This document shows positions 41,591-50,867 of a stretch of 64,000 nucleotides of DNA, piece after piece. How positions within the stretch are numbered: the stretch's first letter is position 1; every line of letters begins with the position of its first letter. A program made the translations under genes and the position numbers. The stretch is from positions 619,360 to 683,359 of the forward strand of contig NZ_FWXV01000005.1 in assembly GCF_900176515.1 (NCBI RefSeq), in the 5' to 3' direction. This DNA is from Kibdelosporangium aridum. GTDB taxonomy: Bacteria; Actinomycetota; Actinomycetes; Mycobacteriales; Pseudonocardiaceae. Under the pieces are notes generated by a model. It saw nothing but the letters and a program-made list of their open reading frames with translations, had not been told where the DNA came from and did not search any database.

Positions 41591-43693
41591 GTGGCCGCCT
41601 CTCAGGCGAAGGCGCTCGGCAAGTTGTTGGCGTTGTGTGTGACAGCGGGGGTGGTGCTTGCCGCCATCCTGTTCCCGTACGTCGGCGGGATGGGGGTGGC
41701 CGCGAACCGGGTGAGTGACACCATCGCCGCCGTGCCCGCGGATCTGGTGGCGGCGAATCTGCCGTTGGGCAGCACGATCCTTGATCGCAACGGCCAGCCG
41801 ATCGCGTACTTGTACGACCAGGACCGGGAGATCGCCAAGCCTGAGGAGATCTCGCAGTACATGCGTGACGCGATCGTCGGCATCGAGGATCATCGGTTCT
41901 ACGAGCACAACGGGCTGGACACGCAGCGCAGCCTCAAGGCGGTGGGCGGGTTCATCGCCGGTGAGGCCGCAGGCGGCGGGTCGACGCTCACCCAGCAGTA
42001 CGTGAAGAACTACCTCGCGTACGTCATCGCGACCGACGAGGCCGGGCGCAAGGAGGCCATGGCGCACAGCCCGGCCCGCAAGATCCGGGAGGCCAAGCTC
42101 GCGCTGGAAGTCGAGCGGCTGATGGGCAAGGACGACATCCTGGTCCGATACCTCAACCTGGTTCCCTTCGGCGGCAACGTGTTCGGCGTCAAGGCCGCGG
42201 CACGGACGTACTTCGACACCACACCCGACAAGCTCACCCTGCCGCAGGCGGCGTTCCTCGCCGGACTGGTGAACAAGCCGAGCACCCTGCTGAAAGACCC
42301 GGTCCAGGCCCTTGAGCGGCGCAACCTGGTGATCGACCGGATGCTGGCCACCGGCTTCCTCAAGGAGGGCCCGGTCGCGGCCGCGAACGCCAAGAACTCA
42401 CCTCTCGGCGTGGTCGAGGGGCGCAACAACCGGCCGAACGACTGCGGCAACACGCCCGGCGGCACCACGACCGGCTTCTTCTGCGGGTACGTCCTGGACT
42501 ACCTGGCCAAGGCCGGTATCTCCAAGAGCGACCTGAAGCGCGGCGGGTACGTCATCAAGACCACCATGGACCCGGTCGCCACCGAGAACGCCAAGAAGGC
42601 CGCGGAGCACCAGGTCGCCAAGGACACCAAGGGCATCGCCAACGTGATGGCGATCGTCGAGCCCGGCGCCGACAAGCACCCGGTCCGGGCACTGGCGGCC
42701 AACCGCGACTTCGGTGTCGACGCCGCCAAGGGACAGACCGCGTACCGGCTGCCCAGCACGATCACCCGGTTCGGCGCGGGCTCGATCTACAAGATCTTCA
42801 CCGCGGCCGCCGCGCTGGAACACGGTGTCGGTGTGCTCGAACCGATCGACGTGCCCACGACCCACACCTCCACCGTCTACAAAGGATCCGGCAACAAGCC
42901 GTACACGGTCAAGAACGCCGATGACGCGGCGGACCGGAAGTTGACGTTGCAGCAGGCGCTCGCCCAGTCGCCGAACACGGGTTTCGTGATCCTCGAGGAG
43001 CGTGCGGGTCTGGACAACGTCGTGGACATGTCCGTCAAGCTGGGCATGCGCGACAGCATGCAGTCGGTCAACCGCGGCGGGGAGAAGCCGGACCCACAGG
43101 CCAAGGACCCGTCGCTGCGGATCAGCCAGGACAAGTGGATCAAGGACGGCAAGGTCGGCTCGTTCACCCTTGGCGTGACCGTGACCAGCGTGCTGGAGCT
43201 GGCCAACGTCGGCGCCACCATCGTCAGCGACGGCAAGTGGTGCCCGCCCAGCCCGATCGAGCAGATCACCGACCGCGACGGCAAGCCGGTCACGATCAAC
43301 GAACCGGGGTGCGAGCAGGCCGTCGAGCCTGGCCTGGCGCGCAGCCTGGCCCAGGGTTTGAGCCACGACACGGTCAGCGGTACGGCGGTCAACGCGGCGC
43401 GTAAGACGGGTTGGGACAACCGTCAGATGATCGCCAAGACCGGGACCACCCAGATCCACCAGTCCGCGGGCTTCGTGGGTGCCACCCCGCAGATGGCCGG
43501 CGCCGTACTGACTTTCAGCGACAGCGACACACCAAGGCCGATCTGCGACGGCGACCGCCCGTTCCTGTGCAAGACCGGAAACATCTTCGGCGGCAAGGTC
43601 CCGGCGGAGACGTGGTTCGAGGCGATGAAGCCGCTGCACAAGGACATCAGGCCGACGCCGCTGCCGCCTGGCGATCCGAAGTACATGAACTAG
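41591..43693 (+). CDS. Class A penicillin-binding protein (glycosyltransferase/transpeptidase)
   Basis: 700 residues from GTG 41591 (GGGG 6 bases upstream; TTG 41579 possible). One N-terminal membrane segment (about 9-30) is followed by the GT51 glycosyltransferase domain with the catalytic GIEDHRFYEHNGLD, GGSTLTQQYVKN and KDDILVRYLNLVPFGGNVFGV. The transpeptidase domain has SIYK (Ser398-Lys401), SPN in LAQSPNTGFV and KTG (Lys616). It polymerises and cross-links peptidoglycan. The stop overlaps the convergent MFS gene by 4 bp. Confidence 0.95.
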   Translation: MAASQAKALGKLLALCVTAGVVLAAILFPYVGGMGVAANRVSDTIAAVPADLVAANLPLGSTILDRNGQPIAYLYDQDREIAKPEEISQYMRDAIVGIEDHRFYEHNGLDTQRSLKAVGGFIAGEAAGGGSTLTQQYVKNYLAYVIATDEAGRKEAMAHSPARKIREAKLALEVERLMGKDDILVRYLNLVPFGGNVFGVKAAARTYFDTTPDKLTLPQAAFLAGLVNKPSTLLKDPVQALERRNLVIDRMLATGFLKEGPVAAANAKNSPLGVVEGRNNRPNDCGNTPGGTTTGFFCGYVLDYLAKAGISKSDLKRGGYVIKTTMDPVATENAKKAAEHQVAKDTKGIANVMAIVEPGADKHPVRALAANRDFGVDAAKGQTAYRLPSTITRFGAGSIYKIFTAAAALEHGVGVLEPIDVPTTHTSTVYKGSGNKPYTVKNADDAADRKLTLQQALAQSPNTGFVILEERAGLDNVVDMSVKLGMRDSMQSVNRGGEKPDPQAKDPSLRISQDKWIKDGKVGSFTLGVTVTSVLELANVGATIVSDGKWCPPSPIEQITDRDGKPVTINEPGCEQAVEPGLARSLAQGLSHDTVSGTAVNAARKTGWDNRQMIAKTGTTQIHQSAGFVGATPQMAGAVLTFSDSDTPRPICDGDRPFLCKTGNIFGGKVPAETWFEAMKPLHKDIRPTPLPPGDPKYMN

Positions 43694-45255
43694 ACAGCCC
43701 AGATCAGGTGCCGGACCGTCGGGTCCTCCTCCGCCAGGTCACGGGCCCGCTGCTGGACGTTCACATCTACGGCAGTACCTCGCTCGAGGTGCTGCCGTAG
43801 ATGTTCTTGCCAGGTCGCGAGCACGAACGTCTCCAGGAACAACTCGGGCGCCTCGGCGTCACGGAACAGCCCCCACATGGACGCTCCGGTCCGCCGCCGG
43901 GAACGCCCGACTCGTTGCATCGCTTCGGCGAACTGCGTGACGTTCTCCTCCGACACCCGCCATTCCAACGTCACCAGGACGGGACCGTCCTTCTCGTCAG
44001 GTCCCTCCGGCGGCTCATTCCAGACACTCGCCGGTGTCACGTCCAACTGCCGTTCGGTGAGGGGAAGTTTGTACACCGCGTAGAACGCGATCAGGGCCAT
44101 CGCGACTGCGGGGATCACCATCGCCCAGCGCAGGTCCAGCGCATCGGCGATCACGCCCCACAGCACCGCGCCGATGGCCTGGCCGCCCATCAGCATCAGC
44201 TGGTAGTACGCCAGCGCGCGAGCACGAGTCCACGCAGGCAGGAGCACCTGGGCCGTGGCGTTGAGGGTGGACAGCACGGCTATCCATCCCGCGCCGGTGA
44301 CAAGCATGGACAGGACCGCCACCGTGGTCGAGGTCGTGATGCCCGCGATGGCCGTGGACGCCGCGTAGGCGATCGTCGCCATGGTGAGCACGAGGTTCTT
44401 CCCGGCCGTCCGCAGCAGCCGCGGCACGATCAGTGCGCCGCCGATCGCGCCCGCGCCGACGCAGCCGAGCAGGACGCCGTAGCCGCCCGCGTCCAGGCCG
44501 AGCGGACCACGCGCGATCGCGGGAAGCAGTGCCCACAGTGAACTCGCGAAGAGGACAAAGAGGACGCACCGCACCAGAACCCGTGAGTACGCGGGCGAAC
44601 TGCGGACATATCGTGCGCCGCTGCGAACAGCGGTGAGGATGTGCTCGGAACCCAGCGGCCTGCGGTCGGCCGGACGCCGCCAGAATCCCAGTACCAGCAA
44701 CACACCGATGAACGACACGGTGTTGAACGCGAACGTCGCCTCCGGACCGACCGCCGCGATCAGCACGCCACCCAGCGCCGGACCGATCGCCCGGCCCACG
44801 TTCATGTTCACGCCGTTGAGCAGCGCCGCCTGCGGAATCTCCTCGCGCGGCACGAGTTCCGGCTGGATGGCCTGGAACGACGGCATCGACAGGGCCTGCC
44901 CGACACCCATCAACGCGATCAACGCCAGCAGCGTGGCGGGCGTGGTGATGTCGCTCGCGGTCAGCACCATGAGAGCACCCGCGCCCAGCAGCATCAGCGC
45001 TTGGCCGGTCATCAGCACCAAGCGCCGATCGAGGATGTCGCCCAGCGCGCCCGACGGCACGACCAGCAAGAACACCGGGAGGGTAGTGGCTGCCTGGACG
45101 AGCGCGACCTGCAGCGAAGTGCCGCCGAGGTCGCCCATCAACCACTGGGCGCCGACAGTCTGCGCCCACGTGCCGACGTTCGACGCGAACTGAGCCAGCC
45201 ACAGCGCACGGTATGCCGTGCGGCGCATGGGAGCCCACGCGGATGGTGCGGTCAT
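43690..45255 (-). CDS. MFS exporter (MFS_3/EntS-like) with extra C-terminal soluble domain
   Basis: 521 residues. Twelve membrane segments occupy about 15-410, starting RALWLAQFASNVGTWAQTVG, with the loop PSGALGDILDRRLVLM. The last 105 residues (VLVTLEWRVSEENVTQFAEAMQRVGRS..., then GLFRDAEAPELFLETFVLAT and WQEHLRQHLERG) form a soluble domain resembling antibiotic-biosynthesis-monooxygenase (ABM) ferredoxin-like folds. This fused form is frequent among such exporters, and its role is unknown. It is divergent from valS across about 70 bases. Confidence 0.87.
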   Translation of the reverse strand: MTAPSAWAPMRRTAYRALWLAQFASNVGTWAQTVGAQWLMGDLGGTSLQVALVQAATTLPVFLLVVPSGALGDILDRRLVLMTGQALMLLGAGALMVLTASDITTPATLLALIALMGVGQALSMPSFQAIQPELVPREEIPQAALLNGVNMNVGRAIGPALGGVLIAAVGPEATFAFNTVSFIGVLLVLGFWRRPADRRPLGSEHILTAVRSGARYVRSSPAYSRVLVRCVLFVLFASSLWALLPAIARGPLGLDAGGYGVLLGCVGAGAIGGALIVPRLLRTAGKNLVLTMATIAYAASTAIAGITTSTTVAVLSMLVTGAGWIAVLSTLNATAQVLLPAWTRARALAYYQLMLMGGQAIGAVLWGVIADALDLRWAMVIPAVAMALIAFYAVYKLPLTERQLDVTPASVWNEPPEGPDEKDGPVLVTLEWRVSEENVTQFAEAMQRVGRSRRRTGASMWGLFRDAEAPELFLETFVLATWQEHLRQHLERGTAVDVNVQQRARDLAEEDPTVRHLIWAV

Positions 45256-45326
45256 ACCAGGAATCTTGCCCCGCGGCGGCCATATTCACTCGGTTCGCCA
45301 GGACGACACGACTAACCTTGGCCCTC

Positions 45327-47819
45327 ATGAGTGTCCCGGATCGACCGTCATTGGACGGGTTGGCTGAGAAATGGTCGGCGCAATGGGAGGCGACGGGCCT
45401 GTACAGGTTCGACGCCCCGCAGCAGCGCGCCGACGTATTCTCAATCGACACGCCGCCGCCGACGGTCAGCGGGTCACTGCACGTCGGGCACGTGTTCTCC
45501 TACACCCACACGGACATCATCGCCCGATACCAGCGCATGCGCGGCAAGCACGTGTTCTACCCGATGGGGTGGGACGACAACGGACTGCCGACGGAACGCC
45601 GTGTGCAGAACTACTTCGGCGTGCGATGCGATCCCTCGCTGCCCTACGACCCGTCCTTCGAGGCGCCGCGACCGGGGAACAAGAAGGTTCAGGACGTGTC
45701 CCGGCGCAACTTCATCGAGCTGTGCGAACGGCTCACGGTCGAGGACGAGAAGGCCTTCGAAGACCTGTGGCGCAGGCTCGGGCTGTCGGTCGACTGGGCG
45801 ATGACGTACACGACGATCGGCCAGCGTTCACAGCGCGTCTCGCAACGCGCGTTCCTGCGCCAGCTTCAGGCCGGTGAGGTGTACCAGTCCGAGGCGCCGA
45901 CGTTGTGGGACGTCGGTTTCCGCACTGCCGTCGCGCAGGCGGAACTCGAGGATCGTGATCACCCGGGTGCGTGGCATCGCATCGCGTTCCACACGCCGGC
46001 GGGGGAGAAGCTCCACATCGAGACGACACGGCCTGAGCTGCTGCCTGCGTGCGTCGCGCTGATCGCGCATCCGGACGACGCGCGGTATCAGGATCTGTTC
46101 GGCACAACCGTGACCTCGCCGGTGTTCGGTATGGAGATTCCCGTTCTGGCGCACCAGGCCGCGGAGCCGGAGCGCGGCGCGGGCATCGCGATGTGTTGCA
46201 CCTTCGGGGATCTGACCGACGTGCGCTGGTGGCGTGAGCTGAAACTGCCCACGCGCACGATCATCGGCCGTGACGGGCGGATCTTGCCCGACGCGCCCGA
46301 AGGCTTGAATGCCGAGGCGTACCAACAGATTGCCGGGGCGACCGTGCACACGGCGCGGGAACGTGTCGTGGCCATGCTCCGGGAATCGGGCGACCTCGAC
46401 GGCGAGCCGCGTGCGATCGTCCGGCCGGTGAAGTTCTACGAGAAGGGCGACAAGCCCCTCGAGATCGTCGCGAGCAAGCAGTGGTTCATCCGGTCCGTCG
46501 CGCACCAGGACGTTCTGCTGCGGCGCGGCGAGGAACTGCGGTGGCATCCCGCGGCGCTCAAGGTCCGCTACGACGACTGGGTCCGTGGTCTCAACGGCGA
46601 CTGGCTGATCTCCCGGCAACGGTACTTCGGTGTGCCGTTCCCCGTCTGGTACGCGCTGGACGCACAGGGCGAACCGGGCGAGCTAATCCTGCCAAGCGAG
46701 GACGTGCTGCCGGTCGACCCGTCGTCTGACGTGCCTTCTGGCTACACGGCTGACCAACGCGGCAAGCCTGGTGGCTTCATCGGTGAGACCGACGTGATGG
46801 ACACGTGGGCCACGTCGTCGTTGACCCCGCAGATCGTGTGCGGCTGGGAGGAAGACCCGGCGCGGTACGCGCTGACCTATCCGATGGATCTGCGTCCGCA
46901 GGCCCACGACATCATCCGGACCTGGCTGTTCGCCACGATCCTCCGGGCGGAGCTGGATTCGCGGACGTTGCCGTGGCGGCATGCCGCGCTGTCGGGCTGG
47001 ATCCTCGACCCGGACCGCAAGAAGATGAGCAAGTCCAAGGGAAACGTCGTCACGCCGATGGGCCTGCTCGAGCAGTACAGCCCGGACGCCGTCCGCTACT
47101 GGGCAGCCAGCGGACGGCCGGGCACGGACACCGCCTTCGACCAGGACCAGATGAAGATCGGCAGGCGGCTGGCGACGAAACTGCTGAACGCGGCCAAGTT
47201 CGTGCTCAGCTTCCCGGCGCCGGAAGCGGACGCCCAGATCACCGACACGCTGGATCTGGCGATGCTCGCGGTGCTGGACGACGTGGTGCGCCAGGCGACT
47301 TCGGCGCTCGAGGACTTCGAGTACACGACCGCGCTGGAGCGGACCGAGCGGTTCTTCTGGGTTTTCTGCGACGACTACCTGGAATTGGTCAAGCAGCGCG
47401 CGTACGGCGACGTCAGCGAAGGCAGTGCCGAGTCGGCCCGGCTTGCCCTGCGCACAGCGTTGGACACGATCCTGCGTCTCTTCGCGCCTTTCCTGCCGTA
47501 CAGCGCGGAAGAGACGTGGTCGTGGTGGCACACCGATTCCGTGCACAAGGCTGCATGGCCTGTGCCGCAAGCAACTCCGGCCGACGGTGTCGCCCTCGAC
47601 CTGGCCAGCTCGGTGATCACGGCGGTGCGCAGGGAGAAATCGGCCGCGAAACTGTCCATGAAGGCCGCGGTGGACAGTGTGTCGGTGTACGCCCCGGCCG
47701 ACCAACTCGACGTGATCAAGTCGATCGGCCCGGACCTGCGAGCCGCGGGCAACATCACCGCACTGGACGTGCAGGCGTCTGACGACCTACGCGTTGAGGT
47801 GAGCCTGGCCGGCGTGTGA
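45327..47819 (+). CDS. valS: Valyl-tRNA synthetase
   Basis: 830 residues from ATG 45327. It charges tRNA-Val and edits mis-charged threonine. Class I signatures are present: PPPTVSGSLHVGHVFSYTHT (HxGH) near residue 48, and DRKKMSKSKGNVVTP (KMSKS) near residue 570. MGWDDNGLPTERRVQNY is the substrate-pocket region, and ERGAGIAMCCTFGDLTD belongs to the editing domain. The valine-specific C-terminal arm is short, as in the actinobacterial form of about 830-870 residues. Confidence 0.94.
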   Translation: MSVPDRPSLDGLAEKWSAQWEATGLYRFDAPQQRADVFSIDTPPPTVSGSLHVGHVFSYTHTDIIARYQRMRGKHVFYPMGWDDNGLPTERRVQNYFGVRCDPSLPYDPSFEAPRPGNKKVQDVSRRNFIELCERLTVEDEKAFEDLWRRLGLSVDWAMTYTTIGQRSQRVSQRAFLRQLQAGEVYQSEAPTLWDVGFRTAVAQAELEDRDHPGAWHRIAFHTPAGEKLHIETTRPELLPACVALIAHPDDARYQDLFGTTVTSPVFGMEIPVLAHQAAEPERGAGIAMCCTFGDLTDVRWWRELKLPTRTIIGRDGRILPDAPEGLNAEAYQQIAGATVHTARERVVAMLRESGDLDGEPRAIVRPVKFYEKGDKPLEIVASKQWFIRSVAHQDVLLRRGEELRWHPAALKVRYDDWVRGLNGDWLISRQRYFGVPFPVWYALDAQGEPGELILPSEDVLPVDPSSDVPSGYTADQRGKPGGFIGETDVMDTWATSSLTPQIVCGWEEDPARYALTYPMDLRPQAHDIIRTWLFATILRAELDSRTLPWRHAALSGWILDPDRKKMSKSKGNVVTPMGLLEQYSPDAVRYWAASGRPGTDTAFDQDQMKIGRRLATKLLNAAKFVLSFPAPEADAQITDTLDLAMLAVLDDVVRQATSALEDFEYTTALERTERFFWVFCDDYLELVKQRAYGDVSEGSAESARLALRTALDTILRLFAPFLPYSAEETWSWWHTDSVHKAAWPVPQATPADGVALDLASSVITAVRREKSAAKLSMKAAVDSVSVYAPADQLDVIKSIGPDLRAAGNITALDVQASDDLRVEVSLAGV

Positions 47820-48554
47820 GTCCTGCAAGACCTCACGCGCGACAAGGACACCGCCGACGAACGCCACCGGCATGACGATGATCGCCAGGAACGGGATGGC
47901 GCACAGCAGAGACGCGGGCACCCCAAGCCCCAACGCCAGCATGCGGCGCTTACGCATGTGCTCGCGTCGCTGCTTCAACGCCATCCCGCGCCGGTAGAAC
48001 GGCACACCAACCAGCTCAAGAGAAAGGAACCACGCCGCGACCAACGCCATCAGCACCGGCACGACGAACTGCCCGAACACCGGGATGAAGCCCGCGACGA
48101 ACAACGGGATCGTGTACAACAAGGACAACAGGACCAGGACGATGCCGTCCCGGATGCCCATCCCGAGCAATCGCCACCCTGACATCTCGACCGCGTTGGG
48201 CACGCCACCTAGGTCGTCTTCGACCTTCTCAGCGATGTACTCGTAGAACGGCGCACCGATGGCCAAGGTCAACGCCGTACTGCCGAGCAGGGCGATGGAT
48301 ATCGCGGCCGCGAACAGGGCGACACCAGCGGCGATCCGGACGGTCGTCTGCCACCCGGCGGACCAGTCGTCGGCGAAGGGCGTGACCCACGTGGCGAGCT
48401 CGTCGATCCACACCACCAACGCGGCCAACCCGCCGAGCAGGATCGCCGTGGTCAATACCGCCGGAATGGCCCCGAGCAGGAGCAGCTTTGGCCGTCGCAG
48501 CAGGATGCCCAGCCCCTGCCCGAACATCCCCACACCTTTGACGAAGTCGCGCAC
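47787..48554 (-). CDS. EI24/CysZ-like integral membrane protein
   Basis: 255 residues from GTG 48554. Four or five membrane segments are visible (LLLLGAIPAVLTTAILLGGLAALVVW, TVRIAAGVALFAAAISIALLGS, IVLVLLSLLYTIPLFVAGFIPVFG, a helix at about 165-180, and ASLLCAIPFLAIIVMPVAFVGG). The start RDFVKGVGMFGQGLGILLRRPKL and IGAPFYEYIAEKVEDDLGG are characteristic of the EI24 domain, which includes the sulfate transporter CysZ. Transport of sulfate is possible but not shown. It overlaps valS by 33 bp, convergently. Confidence 0.87.
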   Translation of the reverse strand: MRDFVKGVGMFGQGLGILLRRPKLLLLGAIPAVLTTAILLGGLAALVVWIDELATWVTPFADDWSAGWQTTVRIAAGVALFAAAISIALLGSTALTLAIGAPFYEYIAEKVEDDLGGVPNAVEMSGWRLLGMGIRDGIVLVLLSLLYTIPLFVAGFIPVFGQFVVPVLMALVAAWFLSLELVGVPFYRRGMALKQRREHMRKRRMLALGLGVPASLLCAIPFLAIIVMPVAFVGGVLVAREVLQDSHAGQAHLNA

Positions 48555-48729
48555 GGGGGTATTTGTATCAGTGCCTGGCCCGGCCGATCCGGGCGACGCG
48601 ACGCAAACGGGACTTTTAGGGGTTCGTGGTCAATAAGGGGTTGGCGCCCGCGGCTGATCCCGGCTGTGCCTCAACCGGCAGTCTAATGTGGACCGTGTCG
48701 ATCAGCGGGCCTGGAACTGCTGGAGTCGC

Positions 48730-49296
48730 TCAGCAGGCGCGCAAGCCCAGCCACAGCAAGTCGAACAGCCGCTGGGTGTCGCCTTCCCAATCGCCGTTGG
48801 GGTCGAGGAACATCATCCCGCCCAATGCTTGCATCACCGTCGACGGGTCCAGCCCCGGCCGGATCGTCCCGGCTTCGGCGTTGGCGTCGAGCAGTGTGGA
48901 CAGTGCGCTGAGGATCGCCTCGTAGGACTTGGCGGCGAACTCGGCGTGCGAGGTGGTCGCCGCCTGCATGGCCGACGCGAGGCCTCGCTTGGTCATCAGG
49001 TATCCGGCCACGTGGCCGATCCACTTGCGGAGCGCCTGCTCCGGCGGGTTGTCCTTGAGCAGTGCCGGCACCGCTTCGACGAGGTTGTGCACCTCGCGCT
49101 GGTAGACCGCCAGGATCAGCGACTCGGGAGTGGGGAAGTGCCGGTACACGGTGCCGACGCCGACTTCGGCCTTCTTGGCGATCGCGTTGTACGACACCTC
49201 GCCGCTGGTGGTCAGCGACTCTTTCGCCGCGGCGATGATGCGCTCGTTGTTGCGCCGGGTGTCCGCGCGCCGAGGACTCACGGATCCCGTGGTCAT
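48730..49296 (-). CDS. TetR-family repressor of the molybdenum hydroxylase operon
   Basis: 188 residues from ATG 49296, with GGGAGGG 6 bases upstream. The DNA-binding part [20 protein letters not shown] followed by [27 protein letters not shown] (about 10-57) is unmistakable, and the C-terminal ligand domain is of the TetR_C33 kind ([19 protein letters not shown]). It is divergent from the PaoABC-like genes, with two palindromes between, so it is very likely their repressor as well as its own. Confidence 0.9.
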   Translation of the reverse strand: MTTGSVSPRRADTRRNNERIIAAAKESLTTSGEVSYNAIAKKAEVGVGTVYRHFPTPESLILAVYQREVHNLVEAVPALLKDNPPEQALRKWIGHVAGYLMTKRGLASAMQAATTSHAEFAAKSYEAILSALSTLLDANAEAGTIRPGLDPSTVMQALGGMMFLDPNGDWEGDTQRLFDLLWLGLRAC

Positions 49297-49398
49297 CGTC
49301 CCTCCCGGCGGTCGCCTGCTGCCTTGCACTGAAAAATCTTGCAGTGGGAAATGTAGCCCACACACGCCCGGACCTGGTGCATCTTCAGCACGTTGCCA

Positions 49399-49446
49399 AC
49401 CGGATAAGAATCCGGTAGCGTCGGCAAGACCGGATAGATATCCGGT
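49399..49446. promoter_or_regulatory. Two tandem palindromic operators between tetR and the molybdenum hydroxylase operon
   Basis: ACCGGATAAGAATCCGGT (49399-49416) has perfect 7-bp arms, and ACCGGATAGATATCCGGT (49429-49446) has perfect 8-bp arms. Their centres are 30 bases apart, about three helical turns. Both lie in the 180-base divergent gap, the second ending 31 bases before the GTG of the iron-sulfur subunit. Confidence 0.85.
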
Positions 49447-49477
49447 TCGCTCTCGCCCATCTGGGAAAAGAGATCTG

Positions 49478-49930
49478 GTGGACATTTCTCTCGAAGTCAA
49501 TGGCAAGAAAGAACAGCTGAGCGTCGATCCCGGCGTCACACTGCTGGACGCGTTACGTGAGCGGCTCGGGATAACCGGTCCCAAGAAGGGCTGCGACCGT
49601 GGCCAGTGTGGCGCATGCACGGTCCACGTGGACGGGCGGCCCGTGCTCTCGTGCCTCACGCTGGCCGCGACGGTGAAACAGCAGGTCACCACGGTGGACG
49701 GACTGGCTGACGGGGACGATCTGCACCCGGTTCAGCAGGCGTTCGTCGACCAGGACGCGCTGCAGTGCGGGTTCTGCACATCTGGCCAGATCATGTCAGC
49801 TGTCGCCGCGGTCGAGCAGGACGTCGAGGACGTGCGCGAGTTCATGTCCGGCAACATCTGCCGGTGCGCGGCGTATCCGAACATCGTCGCTGCCGTCGAG
49901 CAGGCAAGGCGGGCCGATGCGACCGTTTGA
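49478..49930 (+). CDS. Molybdenum hydroxylase [2Fe-2S] subunit (PaoA/YagT-like)
   Basis: 150 residues from GTG 49478. It passes electrons from the molybdenum centre to FAD. A plant-ferredoxin-type cluster is bound by the cysteines in [20 protein letters not shown] and VLSC (about 40-65). The second cluster uses [13 protein letters not shown] and [12 protein letters not shown] (about 95-140). It lacks the Tat signal of E. coli PaoA, so this enzyme is probably cytoplasmic. It overlaps the next gene by 14 bp. Confidence 0.92.
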   Translation: MDISLEVNGKKEQLSVDPGVTLLDALRERLGITGPKKGCDRGQCGACTVHVDGRPVLSCLTLAATVKQQVTTVDGLADGDDLHPVQQAFVDQDALQCGFCTSGQIMSAVAAVEQDVEDVREFMSGNICRCAAYPNIVAAVEQARRADATV

Positions 49931-50867
49931 GCTCACCGCACCCGACACCGTCGAGGCCGCACTGGCCACAGAGGGCACATTCCTGGCAGGCGGTACCACG
50001 CTTGTCGACCTGATGAAACTGAATGTCCTGACGCCACAGCACGTCCTGGACATCAACGCGTTGCCGCTGCGCGGCATCGACACGAGCGACGGCGTGCGCA
50101 TCGGTGCACTGGAGCGCATGAGCGACATCGCCAAACACCCCGGCGTGTACCCGGTCATCGCCAGCGCGCTGCTGCAGAGCGCGTCACAGCAGCTGCGCAA
50201 CATGGCCAGCATTGGCGGAAACCTGTTGCAGCGCACCAGGTGCACGTACTTCCGGGACGTGAACACGCCCTGCAACAAGCGCAATCCAGGCAGTGGATGT
50301 TCGGCCATCTCCGGGATCAACCGGATGCACGCGATCCTGGGCACGAGCGACTCGTGCGTGGCGACGCACGCCAGTGACGTGGCCGTTGCACTGGTCGCAC
50401 TGGACGCGGAGATCACGCTGGCCAGCGCGGCAGGCACGCGGACGGTCAAGCTCGACGACTTCTACCGCGTTCCTGGGGACACGCCAGAGGTCGAGAACGA
50501 TCTCCGCCCTGGGGAGTTGATCACCGAGATCGTGGTGCCGGAGCTGGACTGGGCGCAGCGGTCGACGTACGTCAAGGTCCGTGACCGGCAGTCGTATGAG
50601 TTCGCGCTGTGCTCCGCGGCAGTCGCCTTGGACATCCAGGACGGGCGCGTTGCTGACGTTCGTGTGGCTGTCGGTGGCGTGGCGACCAAGCCGTGGCGGC
50701 TGAGGGCTGTCGAGGACGCGCTGCGTGGCAAGCCCGCGACCGTCGAGTCTTTCGAAGAAGCCGCGACGATCGCGGCCGACGGGGCAAAGCCGTTGACGCA
50801 CAACAGCTTCAAACCGGCGTTGGTGCGGCGGACGGTCGTGCGGGCACTGATCGAGGGGAGTCGCTGA
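49917..50867 (+). CDS. Molybdenum hydroxylase FAD subunit (PaoB/YagS-like)
   Basis: 316 residues from ATG 49917. FAD-binding stretches are [14 protein letters not shown] and [20 protein letters not shown]. The insert with cysteines in [20 protein letters not shown] and the following CSA matches the extra iron-sulfur loop known from PaoB, which separates this subunit from ordinary xanthine dehydrogenase FAD subunits. It shares one base of its stop with the ATG of the large subunit. Confidence 0.9.
   Translation: MRPFELTAPDTVEAALATEGTFLAGGTTLVDLMKLNVLTPQHVLDINALPLRGIDTSDGVRIGALERMSDIAKHPGVYPVIASALLQSASQQLRNMASIGGNLLQRTRCTYFRDVNTPCNKRNPGSGCSAISGINRMHAILGTSDSCVATHASDVAVALVALDAEITLASAAGTRTVKLDDFYRVPGDTPEVENDLRPGELITEIVVPELDWAQRSTYVKVRDRQSYEFALCSAAVALDIQDGRVADVRVAVGGVATKPWRLRAVEDALRGKPATVESFEEAATIAADGAKPLTHNSFKPALVRRTVVRALIEGSR

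Noticed and set aside
42398-43639. 413-residue minus-strand frame inside the penicillin-binding protein gene
   Set aside because: The plus strand shows both catalytic domains with all motifs; the antisense product is motif-free.
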